A stretch of DNA of 64,000 nt from Virgisporangium aliadipatigenens (GTDB lineage Bacteria > Actinomycetota > Actinomycetes > Mycobacteriales > Micromonosporaceae): contig NZ_BOPF01000015.1 in assembly GCF_016863615.1 (NCBI RefSeq), forward strand, positions 1 to 64,000, written 5' to 3'. Of this stretch, positions 56,761 through 64,000 are shown in pieces (position 1 is the stretch's first letter; every line of letters begins with the position of its first letter). The notes below the pieces were generated by a model, which did no database searches, was not told the DNA's origin, and worked only from the letters and a program-made list of their open reading frames with translations. Made by a program: the position numbers and the translations under genes.

Positions 56761-59215
56761 GCGGGTGCCGCGGGGAGGCGATCCGGACGCCGTGTACGAG
56801 GCGTTCGCCGGCTGGGCCGAGGAACGCGGGCTCAAGCTGTACCCGCACCAGGAAGAGGCGCTCATCGAGATCGTCTCCGGGGCGAACGTCATCCTCAGCA
56901 CACCCACCGGTTCGGGCAAGAGCCTCGTCGCGATGGGCGCGCACGTGGCCGCGCTCGCCGACGACCGCACGACGTTCTACACGGCACCGATCAAGGCGCT
57001 GGTGTCGGAGAAGTTCTTCGCGCTGTGCGACGTGTTCGGGGCGGCGAACGTCGGCATGCTCACCGGCGACGCGAGCGTCAACGCCGACGCGCCGATCATC
57101 TGCTGCACCGCCGAGATCCTGGCCAACCTGGCGCTGCGCGAGGGCACCAGGGCCGACGTCGGCCAGGTCGTGATGGACGAGTTCCACTTCTACGCGGAGC
57201 CCGATCGCGGGTGGGCGTGGCAGGTGCCGCTGATCGAACTGCCGCAGGCGCAGTTCCTGCTGATGTCGGCGACGCTCGGCGACGTGACGCGGTTCACCGA
57301 CGACCTGACGCGGCGCACCGGGCGGCCCACCGCCGTCGTCCGCAACGCCGAACGCCCCGTGCCGCTGCACTTCGAGTACGCGATGACGCCGCTGCACGAG
57401 ACGCTCGAGGAACTTCTCTCGACGCGGCAGTCGCCCGTCTACGTGGTCCACTTCACCCAGGCCGCCGCCCTGGAACGCGCCCAGGCGCTGATGAGCGTCA
57501 ACGTCTGCACCCGTGCGGAGAAGGACGCGATCGCCGCGCTGATCGGCAACTTCCGCTTCACGGCCGGGTTCGGGAAGACGCTGTCGCGCCTGGTGCGGCA
57601 CGGCATCGGGGTGCACCACGCCGGAATGCTGCCCAAGTACCGACGGCTGGTCGAGACCCTGGCGCAGGCCGGCATGCTGAAGGTGATCTGCGGGACGGAC
57701 ACGCTCGGCGTCGGCATCAACGTTCCCATCCGGACGGTGCTCTTCACCGGGCTGTCGAAGTACGACGGGGTGAAGACGCGGCTGCTGTACGCGCGGGAGT
57801 TCCACCAGATCGCCGGGCGTGCGGGACGGGCCGGGTACGACACCGTCGGCACGGTGGTCGTTCAGGCTCCCGAGCACGTCATCGACAACGAACGCGCGCT
57901 CGCCAAGGCCGGCGACGATCCGAAGAAGCGCCGCAAGGTGGTGAAGAAGAAGCCGCCCGAGGGTTCGATCGGCTGGGGGCAGCCCACCTACGAACGCCTC
58001 GTCGCCGCCGACCCCGAGCCGCTGCGCTCCAGCTTCCAGGTGACGCACGCGATGCTGCTGCACGTCATCGGGCGCGGCGGCGACGTCTTCGCGGCGATGC
58101 GGCACCTGTTGAGGGACAACCACGAGGACCGCGCGTCCCAACGCCGGCACATCCGCCGCGCGATCGCCATCTTCCGCGCGCTCAAGGCCGGCGGCGTCGT
58201 GGTCGTGGACGACGACGGGCAGGTGCGCCTCGCCGACGACTTCCAGGTCGACTTCGCGCTCAACCAGCCGCTGTCGCCGTTGGCGCTCGCCTCCATCGAA
58301 CTGCTGGATCGGGACTCGCCGTCGTACGCGCTCGACGTGCTCTCGGTCATCGAGTCCACATTGGACGATCCGCGGCAGATCCTGTCGGCGCAGCAGTTCA
58401 AGGCCAAGGGGGAGGCCGTCGCGGCGATGAAGGCCGACGGCGTCGAGTACGAGCAGCGCATGGACCTCCTCGAGAACGTCACCTGGCCCAAGCCGCTCGC
58501 CGAGTTGCTCGACGCGGCGTACGAGACCTACCGGCGGGGCCACCCGTGGGTCGCCGATCACACGCTCTCGCCCAAGTCGGTCGTGCGGGACATGTTCGAA
58601 CGGGCGATGACGTTCACGGAGTACGTGAGCTTCTACGGGCTGGCCCGTTCCGAGGGGCTGGTGCTGCGGTATCTCGCCGACGCGTTCCGGGCGGTGCGGC
58701 AGACCGTTCCGGACGACGCCAAGACCGAGGAACTCGTCGACCTCATCGAATGGCTCGGCGAACTGGTGCGCCAGGTCGACTCCAGCCTCATCGACGAGTG
58801 GGAGAAGCTGCGCAATCCCCTCGCCGCGGACGCGCCCGCCCTGGACGTCGCTCCGCCCAGCGTCACCCGGAACCTGCGGGCTTTCCGGGTGTTGGTGCGC
58901 AATGCGATGTTCCGCCGAGTGGAGCTGGCGGCGTTGCGCAGGTGGGACCTCCTCGCGGAGCTGGACCCCGACGTGGACTGGGAAGGGGCCATGGAGTCGT
59001 ACTTCGAGGAGTACGACGAGCTGGGCACCGGACCGGACGCGCGCGGCCCGCGGTTGTTGCTGATCGACCAGCAGCCGGAACGGTGGCTGGTGCGGCAGAT
59101 CTTCGACGACCCGGACAACCACCACGACTGGGGGATCTCGGCCGAGGTGGACCTCGCGGAGTCCGACGAGGCGGGGACGGCGGTCGTGCGGGTGACCGCC
59201 GTGGGGCCGCACTGA
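56747..59215 (+). CDS. DEAD/DEAH-box helicase with DUF3516 domain
   Basis: The protein has 822 residues. The helicase core has Walker A STPTGSGKS near residue 50, DExH-type box MDEFHFY, motif III LMSATLG, and motif VI HQIAGRAGRAGYD. The C-terminal half (about 420-822) is the actinobacterial DUF3516, starting after a Lys/Pro linker (KKRRKVVKKKPPEG). The overall form is like Ski2/Mtr4 RNA helicases, so an RNA turnover or ribosome role is likely. The gene overlaps trmB by 14 bp. Confidence 0.93.
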   Translation: MSLAERVPRGGDPDAVYEAFAGWAEERGLKLYPHQEEALIEIVSGANVILSTPTGSGKSLVAMGAHVAALADDRTTFYTAPIKALVSEKFFALCDVFGAANVGMLTGDASVNADAPIICCTAEILANLALREGTRADVGQVVMDEFHFYAEPDRGWAWQVPLIELPQAQFLLMSATLGDVTRFTDDLTRRTGRPTAVVRNAERPVPLHFEYAMTPLHETLEELLSTRQSPVYVVHFTQAAALERAQALMSVNVCTRAEKDAIAALIGNFRFTAGFGKTLSRLVRHGIGVHHAGMLPKYRRLVETLAQAGMLKVICGTDTLGVGINVPIRTVLFTGLSKYDGVKTRLLYAREFHQIAGRAGRAGYDTVGTVVVQAPEHVIDNERALAKAGDDPKKRRKVVKKKPPEGSIGWGQPTYERLVAADPEPLRSSFQVTHAMLLHVIGRGGDVFAAMRHLLRDNHEDRASQRRHIRRAIAIFRALKAGGVVVVDDDGQVRLADDFQVDFALNQPLSPLALASIELLDRDSPSYALDVLSVIESTLDDPRQILSAQQFKAKGEAVAAMKADGVEYEQRMDLLENVTWPKPLAELLDAAYETYRRGHPWVADHTLSPKSVVRDMFERAMTFTEYVSFYGLARSEGLVLRYLADAFRAVRQTVPDDAKTEELVDLIEWLGELVRQVDSSLIDEWEKLRNPLAADAPALDVAPPSVTRNLRAFRVLVRNAMFRRVELAALRRWDLLAELDPDVDWEGAMESYFEEYDELGTGPDARGPRLLLIDQQPERWLVRQIFDDPDNHHDWGISAEVDLAESDEAGTAVVRVTAVGPH

Positions 59216-59218
59216 CGG

Positions 59219-59250
59219 TTGTCCACAGGGGCGTGCGGGCGTTGTCCACA
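59219..59250 (+). promoter_or_regulatory. Two direct DnaA-box repeats
   Basis: TTGTCCACA occurs at 59219-59227 and 59242-59250, each within the 15-mer TTGTCCACAGGGGCG. TTGTCCACA is the known preferred DnaA box of high-GC actinobacteria. They lie between the helicase stop and the DUF559 gene. Confidence 0.65.
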
Positions 59251-59290
59251 GGGGCGGACAGGTGAGGGCCCGGGCGGGAAGGATCTGCGG

Positions 59291-60187
59291 ATGCGTCCGC
59301 CGAACGTTCCCTCCGTGCTGTCGCAGCGTCCCTTCCGGGGAACGCTCGCCGTCGCCGACGGCCTCCTGACCGCCCGCCAATTGAAGGGTCCGACGTGGCG
59401 CAGGCTGTTGCCCGACGTCTACGTGCATCGCGATGCGGCACTTGACCGGCTGACCCTCTTCCACGCCGCCGCGCTGCTGCTTCCCGCGGGGGCGGCGTTG
59501 AGTCACGGATCGGCGGCCTACCTCCTCGGGGCGCCCGACCTCGGCAGGTCGGGGGCGGTGCACGTGACGGTGCCGCCGCCCGCACGGCTGCGCGGAAGCG
59601 ACGGACTCATCGTGCATCGCTGCCGGCTCTCCACGGCCGCCGACGATGCGATCGTCTTTCGCGGGCTGCCGGTGACGTCACCCGAGCGGACAGCGTTCGA
59701 TCTCGGGCGGGTGCCGGACCCAGCTCGCGCCGTCATCGCGCTCGACATGCTGTTGTACCGGCGTCTCATTCGCGAGTCCGCGCTCCGCGACATCGGGCAC
59801 TCGCGGAAGGGATGGCCGGGGATCGCGCCGTTCCGGGCCGCTGTCGCGCTGGCCCGCAGGGGCGCGGAGTCGCCGATGGAGACCCGCCTGCGGCTGGTCG
59901 TCGTGCGCGGCGGGCTTCCCGAGCCGATCACCCAACACACGGTTCTCGACCGCAACGGCGATCCGGTGGGACGGCTCGACCTCGCTTACGAAGCGGAGCG
60001 GGTGGGGCTGGAGTACGACGGCGACCAGCATCGGGAGCGTGAGCGATTCCGGCGCGACGCCGTGCGGCTGAACCGTCTGCGCCTGGCAGGCTGGACGGTG
60101 CTCCGCTTCACGGCCGACGATGTACTGCGGCACCCGGACCGCGTGGTGCGTCAGGTCCGGGCCACCCTCAAGGAGCGCAACCAATGA
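59291..60187 (+). CDS. AbiEi-like/DUF559 protein, Vsr-type nuclease fold
   Basis: The protein has 298 residues. The N-terminal part (about 12-120) resembles the winged-helix AbiEi antitoxin-like domain, with SVLSQRPFRGTLAVADGLLT and VYVHRDAALDRL. The C-terminal DUF559 domain has a PD-(D/E)xK nuclease fold: ESPMETRLR, VGRLDLAYEAERVGLEYDGD and HRERERFRRDAVRLNRLRLAGW. ATG 59291 has GGAAGG at 8-9 nt; the longer frame to 59219 would overlap the DnaA boxes. No AbiEii toxin gene is adjacent, so it is an orphan. The role is unknown. Confidence 0.85.
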   Translation: MRPPNVPSVLSQRPFRGTLAVADGLLTARQLKGPTWRRLLPDVYVHRDAALDRLTLFHAAALLLPAGAALSHGSAAYLLGAPDLGRSGAVHVTVPPPARLRGSDGLIVHRCRLSTAADDAIVFRGLPVTSPERTAFDLGRVPDPARAVIALDMLLYRRLIRESALRDIGHSRKGWPGIAPFRAAVALARRGAESPMETRLRLVVVRGGLPEPITQHTVLDRNGDPVGRLDLAYEAERVGLEYDGDQHRERERFRRDAVRLNRLRLAGWTVLRFTADDVLRHPDRVVRQVRATLKERNQ

Positions 60188-60253
60188 CCCGATGACACAC
60201 CAGGTACGTCAACTCCCGAGAATGAGGTACCTGGTGTGTCATTCGGTCATTGG
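60181..60253. terminator. Long near-perfect inverted repeat at a convergent gene end
   Basis: Arms of 27 nt (60181-60207 and 60227-60253) match with two mismatches, around a 19-nt loop. The inner 16 bp, ATGACACACCAGGTAC, are perfect. Both arms cover the stop codons of the facing genes, each reading CCAATGA. It can end transcription from both sides. Confidence 0.85.
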
Positions 60254-62424
60254 GTTTTGAAGTCGGAGCCCTTCGTGGTGCCCTGTCTCGGGCCGGCGTG
60301 GCAGAAGAAGAAGTTCACGCCGTTGATCTGGCGCCACTGGGAGTAGCGTGCCCAGTCGGCCACCTTCGCCGGGTCCAGCGCGCGCTCCTTCATCACCGCG
60401 TCGCCGCAGCCCTCCTTGACCTCGGGGGCGTTCTTCATCGCCTCGTTGCTGATCTGGGCGTTCGACTTGAGGTAGCCGCCGGAGAACGTCTCGACGTCGT
60501 GCGCGGCCGAACACTCGACCTCGTCGTCGTCCAGTTCGCAGACGGGCTCGGTGGGGCAGAAGAGCTTGCGCGCGGCGTCGCACCACGCGAAGCCGTCGGG
60601 TGCCGGGTCGGTGGGCATCGCGGCGACGCTCGGGGAGGGGGTGGTGCCGCCCGGGCCGGCGCCGGCGCTGGACGTGGGGCCGGCGCCGGCGTTGTTGTCG
60701 CCGCCCGGGCCGTTGAACGTCTTGAACACCACCACCCCGGCCACCGCCAGGACGATGGCCACCACGAGGCTCGCCGCGACGACCACCACCCGATGCGAAC
60801 GCCCGGACGGCACGGGAGCCGGTCCCCGCCACTGTCCACTGTCGACGGTGGAGTAGCCGCCGGGGCCGCTCGTCGGGATGCCGCTGACCGGCAAGCCCGT
60901 GGGGCTCGTGGTGTCGTAGCCCACGCCGGGGCCGGAGGTGGGATAGCCCGGAGCGGACGTCGGGAACGCCGGGCCGCCGGTCGTGGGGTGTGCGGGGCCG
61001 CTCGTCGGGAACGCGGGGCCGCCCGTCGTGGGGGACGCGGTGCCGCCGTAGGCGCCGGGCGGGAACGGCCCGCCGGACGTGGGCGTCGGGCCGCCCGGCA
61101 GCGGGCTCCCACCCGGGACGGGGCCGCCCGGATAGGCGGTCGGGCCGCCGGGGTAAGCGGGCGAGCCCGTCGGGCCGCCGGGATAGGCGGGCGAGCCGGC
61201 CGGGTAGCCGGGCGCCGAGGGATCGGCGGGGAAGGGTGAGGAGGGTGCCGGATAGGGCGCGCCGACGTGTCCGGCCGGTGGGTAGACCGGGCCGGCGGGC
61301 GGGCGGGGTCCGGCGCGGCCCGCCGACGGGTCCGACGTGGACGGTGCGCCGCTGTCGGTCGCGGCGGTCCGGAGGGCGCCCAGCGCGACGGGGAGTTCGG
61401 GCTGCTCGGGCACGGTCGGTGCGACGCCGAAGCGGGTGTGCAGGCGGGTGGCCACCAGCGGGATCCGGCTCGAACCGCCGACCAGCAGGATCGCCCCGAG
61501 GTCGCCGCCGCGCACGCCGGCCGTGTCGAGGGCGCGCCGCGTCTCGTCGACGGCGCGGTCGACGAGCGGGCCGGCGAGGCGTTCCAACTCCTCACGGGTG
61601 AGGTAGACGGCCTGATCGGTGCCGGGGACCGCGATCGGCGCGGACGTCGTGCGGGACAGCATCTCCTTGGCGCCGCGCACCTCCGCCCAGAACGTCGCCC
61701 GATCGCGCACGTCGCCGAGTTCGCGCGGGCGGGAGAGGCGTTCCCAGACGTCGGGGCGGCGGCTCGCGACCATGCTGCCGAGGTGGCCGACGAGCACGGA
61801 GTCGACGTCGAGACCGCCGAGGTTCTCCAGGCCGCCGACGGAGAGGACCCGGAAGGAGCCACCCGGGTCGACGGCCAGCAGCGCCAGGTCCAGCGTGCCG
61901 CCGCCGAAGTCGAAGACCAGCAGCGGCCGGCCGGGCTGCACCCGCGCGCCGAGCACCTCGGTGCAGTACGCGGCGGCCGCGATCGGTTCCTCGACCAGGC
62001 GGGGGGAGCCCAGGCCGGCCCGCCCGGCGGCCGACACCAGGACCTCGCGGCGGTGCGGGCCCCAGTCGGCGGGGCAGGTGAGCACCACCGGGTCGGCCGC
62101 CGACCACCCCGCGTTGCGGGCCTCGTCGAGCACCCGCCGCAGCACCGCCGCCAGCAGCGCCGGCACCTCGACCTCGGCGTCGCCGAGCAGCACGGCACCC
62201 TCGTCGACGCGCTGCTTGGGGTGCGGTTCGAAGCGGTGCGGCTCGACGCGGGCGAGGCGTTCGGCGTCGCGGCCGGTGCGCAGGTCGCCGTGCGCGTCGG
62301 CGTAGACGCCGGAGGGCAGCACGGGCGAGCCGTCGAAGAGGAGCGTCTGGGGGTGGCTACCGTCGCGCTGGACCACCGCGACCGTGTGTGAGGTGCCCAG
62401 GTCGACAGCGAGAAGGGTCGGCAC
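60247..62424 (-). CDS. Hsp70-like protein with membrane anchor and external Cys domain
   Basis: The protein has 725 residues. The N-terminal half (about 1-350) is an Hsp70/actin ATPase: LAVDLGTSHTVAVVQRDG (phosphate 1), VFDFGGGTLDLALLAVDPGG (phosphate 2), and ILLVGGSSRIPLV (adenosine). There is no substrate-binding domain. A Pro/Gly/Thr-rich linker with YPGGP and TTGGPAFPTSGP repeats follows (about 350-545), then one membrane helix (VVVVAASLVVAIVLAVAGVVVF) and an outside domain of about 150 residues with six Cys. GTG 62424 is chosen since the fold starts there; GTG 62469 is possible. It is a signal-transducing design without a known partner. Confidence 0.85.
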   Translation of the reverse strand: MPTLLAVDLGTSHTVAVVQRDGSHPQTLLFDGSPVLPSGVYADAHGDLRTGRDAERLARVEPHRFEPHPKQRVDEGAVLLGDAEVEVPALLAAVLRRVLDEARNAGWSAADPVVLTCPADWGPHRREVLVSAAGRAGLGSPRLVEEPIAAAAYCTEVLGARVQPGRPLLVFDFGGGTLDLALLAVDPGGSFRVLSVGGLENLGGLDVDSVLVGHLGSMVASRRPDVWERLSRPRELGDVRDRATFWAEVRGAKEMLSRTTSAPIAVPGTDQAVYLTREELERLAGPLVDRAVDETRRALDTAGVRGGDLGAILLVGGSSRIPLVATRLHTRFGVAPTVPEQPELPVALGALRTAATDSGAPSTSDPSAGRAGPRPPAGPVYPPAGHVGAPYPAPSSPFPADPSAPGYPAGSPAYPGGPTGSPAYPGGPTAYPGGPVPGGSPLPGGPTPTSGGPFPPGAYGGTASPTTGGPAFPTSGPAHPTTGGPAFPTSAPGYPTSGPGVGYDTTSPTGLPVSGIPTSGPGGYSTVDSGQWRGPAPVPSGRSHRVVVVAASLVVAIVLAVAGVVVFKTFNGPGGDNNAGAGPTSSAGAGPGGTTPSPSVAAMPTDPAPDGFAWCDAARKLFCPTEPVCELDDDEVECSAAHDVETFSGGYLKSNAQISNEAMKNAPEVKEGCGDAVMKERALDPAKVADWARYSQWRQINGVNFFFCHAGPRQGTTKGSDFKTQ
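60850..61250 (-). repeat. Imperfect tandem repeats coding the Hsp70-like linker
   Basis: Short imperfect repeats encode units such as AYPGGPTGSP and FPTSGPAHPTTGG. Being degenerate in sequence, they may vary in number between strains. Confidence 0.7.
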
Positions 62425-62476
62425 GACTCGGGATCGTACGCGGGCGACGCTCGCGTCGGTGGGGCACACTGCGCGG

Positions 62477-62926
62477 ATGCAGTACCTAATCGTGCTGGTG
62501 CACGTCGGCGTGGGGGCGTTGTGGCTCGGTGCGATGGCCTACAGCCTGCGGATCGTGCAGCCGCGGGTGGCCCGCATGTTCTCCGACGCGGAGCGTGCGG
62601 AGGAGCTGTACCGGGAGTTCGGCACGGGAAACAGGTGGCCGGTGGTCGGCCTCATCGCGACCCTCGCCGTCTCCGGCGCCGCTCTTCTCTTCTTCGGGGA
62701 ACGTGACGCGTGGTGGTGGGCCGTCGTCGTGGCGAAGATCGGGCTGCTGCTGGCCGCCTCGGTGGCGTTCTGGTGGGTGTCGTGGCGCGGATGGCCGGCC
62801 CGCGTCTTCGCGCTCCCGGCCGAGCTGCCGGCGCTGCAGGCGAAGTTCCGGCGGGTGGCGGTGCTGATGGCGGTGCTGGTCGGAGTGGCGTTCGGGCTAG
62901 GCGTCTGGCTGGGGCACGGCGGGTAG
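62477..62926 (+). CDS. CopD-like integral membrane protein
   Basis: The protein has 149 residues with four membrane helices (about 2-22, 54-74, 80-100 and 124-144). The start QYLIVLVHVGVGALWLGAMAYSL, with a His in the first helix, recalls the CopD/DUF2269 group of small membrane proteins. RWPVVGLIATLAVSGAALLFF fits as well. Function is unknown. It starts 52 bp from the divergent Hsp70-like gene and ends overlapping the GGDEF/EAL gene by 30 bp. Confidence 0.8.
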   Translation: MQYLIVLVHVGVGALWLGAMAYSLRIVQPRVARMFSDAERAEELYREFGTGNRWPVVGLIATLAVSGAALLFFGERDAWWWAVVVAKIGLLLAASVAFWWVSWRGWPARVFALPAELPALQAKFRRVAVLMAVLVGVAFGLGVWLGHGG

Positions 62927-64000
62927 GCCACGCCGCATCCGCTGGGTGGGCCGGTTGTCCAGGGGCTGGCCGGCGAGCAGGGTCGTCAGCGGCGCGGGCC
63001 GGCCCAGGTGGTAGCCCTGGCCCCGGTCCACCCCGAGGTCCCGTAACGCCGCGATGAGCGGTTCGCGGTCGACGTACTCGGCGACGGTGCTCATGCCGAG
63101 CCCGCGGGCCGCCCGCACCACCGCGTCCACGAGCACGCGGTCGACGCCGCCCTGATCGGCCTGCCGCACGAACTCCCCGGCGATCTTCACCGTCGTGAAC
63201 GGCAGGTGCTTCAGGTATACGAACGACCCGAACCCGGCCCCGAAGTCGTCGAGGCTGAACCGGCACCCCGCCGCGCGCAGGAGGGTCGCGAGCCGCCGCG
63301 CCGCGTCGAGGTTGCTGATCGCCGTCGTCTCCGTGATCTCCAGCCCCAGCCGGACGGGCGTCACCCCGGCCCGGTGCAGCGTGTTGACCACCCACTCGCC
63401 GAAGCTCGGATCCTCCAGCGAACGGCTGGAGACGTTGACGTCCAGGCGCAGCTCGACCGAGGAGGCGAGGGCCGTCACGGCCTCGCCGATCACCCAGCGG
63501 TCGAGGTCGCGCACCAGGTCGCCGCGTTCCAGGGTGGGCAGGAAGTCTGCCGGGCCGACCTGCGGGTAGATGCCGTCGCGCAGCCGCACGAGCAGTTCGT
63601 AGCTGCTGACCCGGTGCGTGGCGAGGGTGACGATGGGCTGCGCGTCGAGCTGGAGCCGGCCGGTGTCCAGGGCGGCCCGGATGCGGGAGAGCACGTTGAC
63701 CCGATGCACGGCGTGCCGGTACTGCTCGGGGGAGAAGAGGCGTGCGCGGTTGCGGCCCGCGGTCTTCGCCTCCAGGAGCGCCAGGTCGGCGTGCGCGAGG
63801 ACGCTCGCACAGTCCGGTTCCCCCTCGAGGGAGGCGACACCGGCACTCAGGGTGACCCGGACCGCCTCCCCGTCCACGACGATCGGCCGGTCGACGATCG
63901 CCGTGCAGAGCCGGCCCGCGGTGTGCAGGGCGTCCGCCACGTCGGCGCCCGGCAGCAGGATCGCGAACTCGTCGCCGCCGAGCCGGCCGAGCATCGCCTC
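62897..64000 (-). CDS. GGDEF/EAL protein (cyclic di-GMP), N-terminus outside window
   Basis: The visible 367 residues run off the right edge in an open frame. GRLGGDEFAILL shows an intact GGDEF active site for cyclic di-GMP synthesis. The EAL domain follows: the EAL motif reads YELLVRL, so the second residue is Leu; other metal and catalytic positions remain in DVNVSSRSL, EITETTAI, FSLDDFGAGFGSF and TVKIAGEF. Degraded EAL motifs may still hydrolyse or may only bind. The missing 5' part may hold sensor domains. Confidence 0.9.
   Translation of the reverse strand, partial: EAMLGRLGGDEFAILLPGADVADALHTAGRLCTAIVDRPIVVDGEAVRVTLSAGVASLEGEPDCASVLAHADLALLEAKTAGRNRARLFSPEQYRHAVHRVNVLSRIRAALDTGRLQLDAQPIVTLATHRVSSYELLVRLRDGIYPQVGPADFLPTLERGDLVRDLDRWVIGEAVTALASSVELRLDVNVSSRSLEDPSFGEWVVNTLHRAGVTPVRLGLEITETTAISNLDAARRLATLLRAAGCRFSLDDFGAGFGSFVYLKHLPFTTVKIAGEFVRQADQGGVDRVLVDAVVRAARGLGMSTVAEYVDREPLIAALRDLGVDRGQGYHLGRPAPLTTLLAGQPLDNRPTQRMRRGLPAVPQPDA

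Noticed and set aside
60850-61250. Repeats as a possible CRISPR array
   Set aside because: They are degenerate coding repeats in frame with the Hsp70-like linker, without uniform repeats and spacers.

Overview
The window is chromosomal DNA of a high-GC Gram-positive bacterium (Actinomycetota), most likely a filamentous or Micromonospora/Pseudonocardia-like lineage. The evidence is the very high third-position GC, a mycothiol-type maleylpyruvate isomerase family protein, RbpA, WhiA, OpcA, a SARP regulator, the DUF3516 helicase and an actinobacterial-type SUF operon. I see no insertion sequence, prophage, CRISPR array, rRNA or tRNA gene. Most of the window is core chromosome with short accessory stretches between core blocks.

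Layout. 1-7.5 kb: C-terminal part of a membrane Ser/Thr kinase, a secreted trypsin-like protease with a DasR-like operator, a short AfsR/SARP regulator, a small Cys protein, a metallo-hydrolase pair, rsgA and a small new ORF. 7.6-22.2 kb: uvrA, a Tat/lipobox Rieske protein behind an iron-box-like site, uvrC-rapZ-yvcK-whiA, a polytopic membrane protein, gap-pgk-tpiA, secG and rbpA. 22.2-32.2 kb (minus strand): a second polytopic membrane protein, then tkt-tal-pgi-zwf-opcA-pgl, a nearly complete pentose phosphate set. 32.5-42.6 kb: ctaB, a small protein, an orphan ATP-grasp enzyme, ctaA, and the suf operon sufR-B-D-Rieske-C-S-U-T with overlapping or closely spaced genes.

42.6-64 kb: a secreted tandem glycerophosphodiesterase, a DUF998-like membrane protein, an ArfB-like rescue factor, an LLM-class oxidoreductase, a PQQ-type propeller, an AlkD-like protein, a zinc metallopeptidase, an ABC-F ATPase, an HTH protein coupled to a crotonase, an ABC exporter, an atypical SDR, a small frameshifted gene, trmB plus the DUF3516 helicase, a DUF559 protein behind two DnaA boxes, a membrane-anchored Hsp70-like protein, a CopD-like membrane protein and a GGDEF/EAL protein that runs off the right edge.

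The sugar genes form two blocks, lower glycolysis on the plus strand and pentose phosphate plus pgi on the minus strand, separated by secG, rbpA and a membrane protein. zwf-opcA-pgl supplies NADPH, and the suf operon builds Fe-S clusters under likely SufR autoregulation. Three whole-window signals stand out. Many genes carry a TANNNT hexamer exactly 6-7 nt before the start codon and lack a Shine-Dalgarno sequence, as expected for leaderless mRNAs. The palindrome CCAC(A/T)GTGG recurs inside genes and is built with rare ACT/ACA threonine codons. Several convergent gene ends are separated by long near-perfect inverted repeats.
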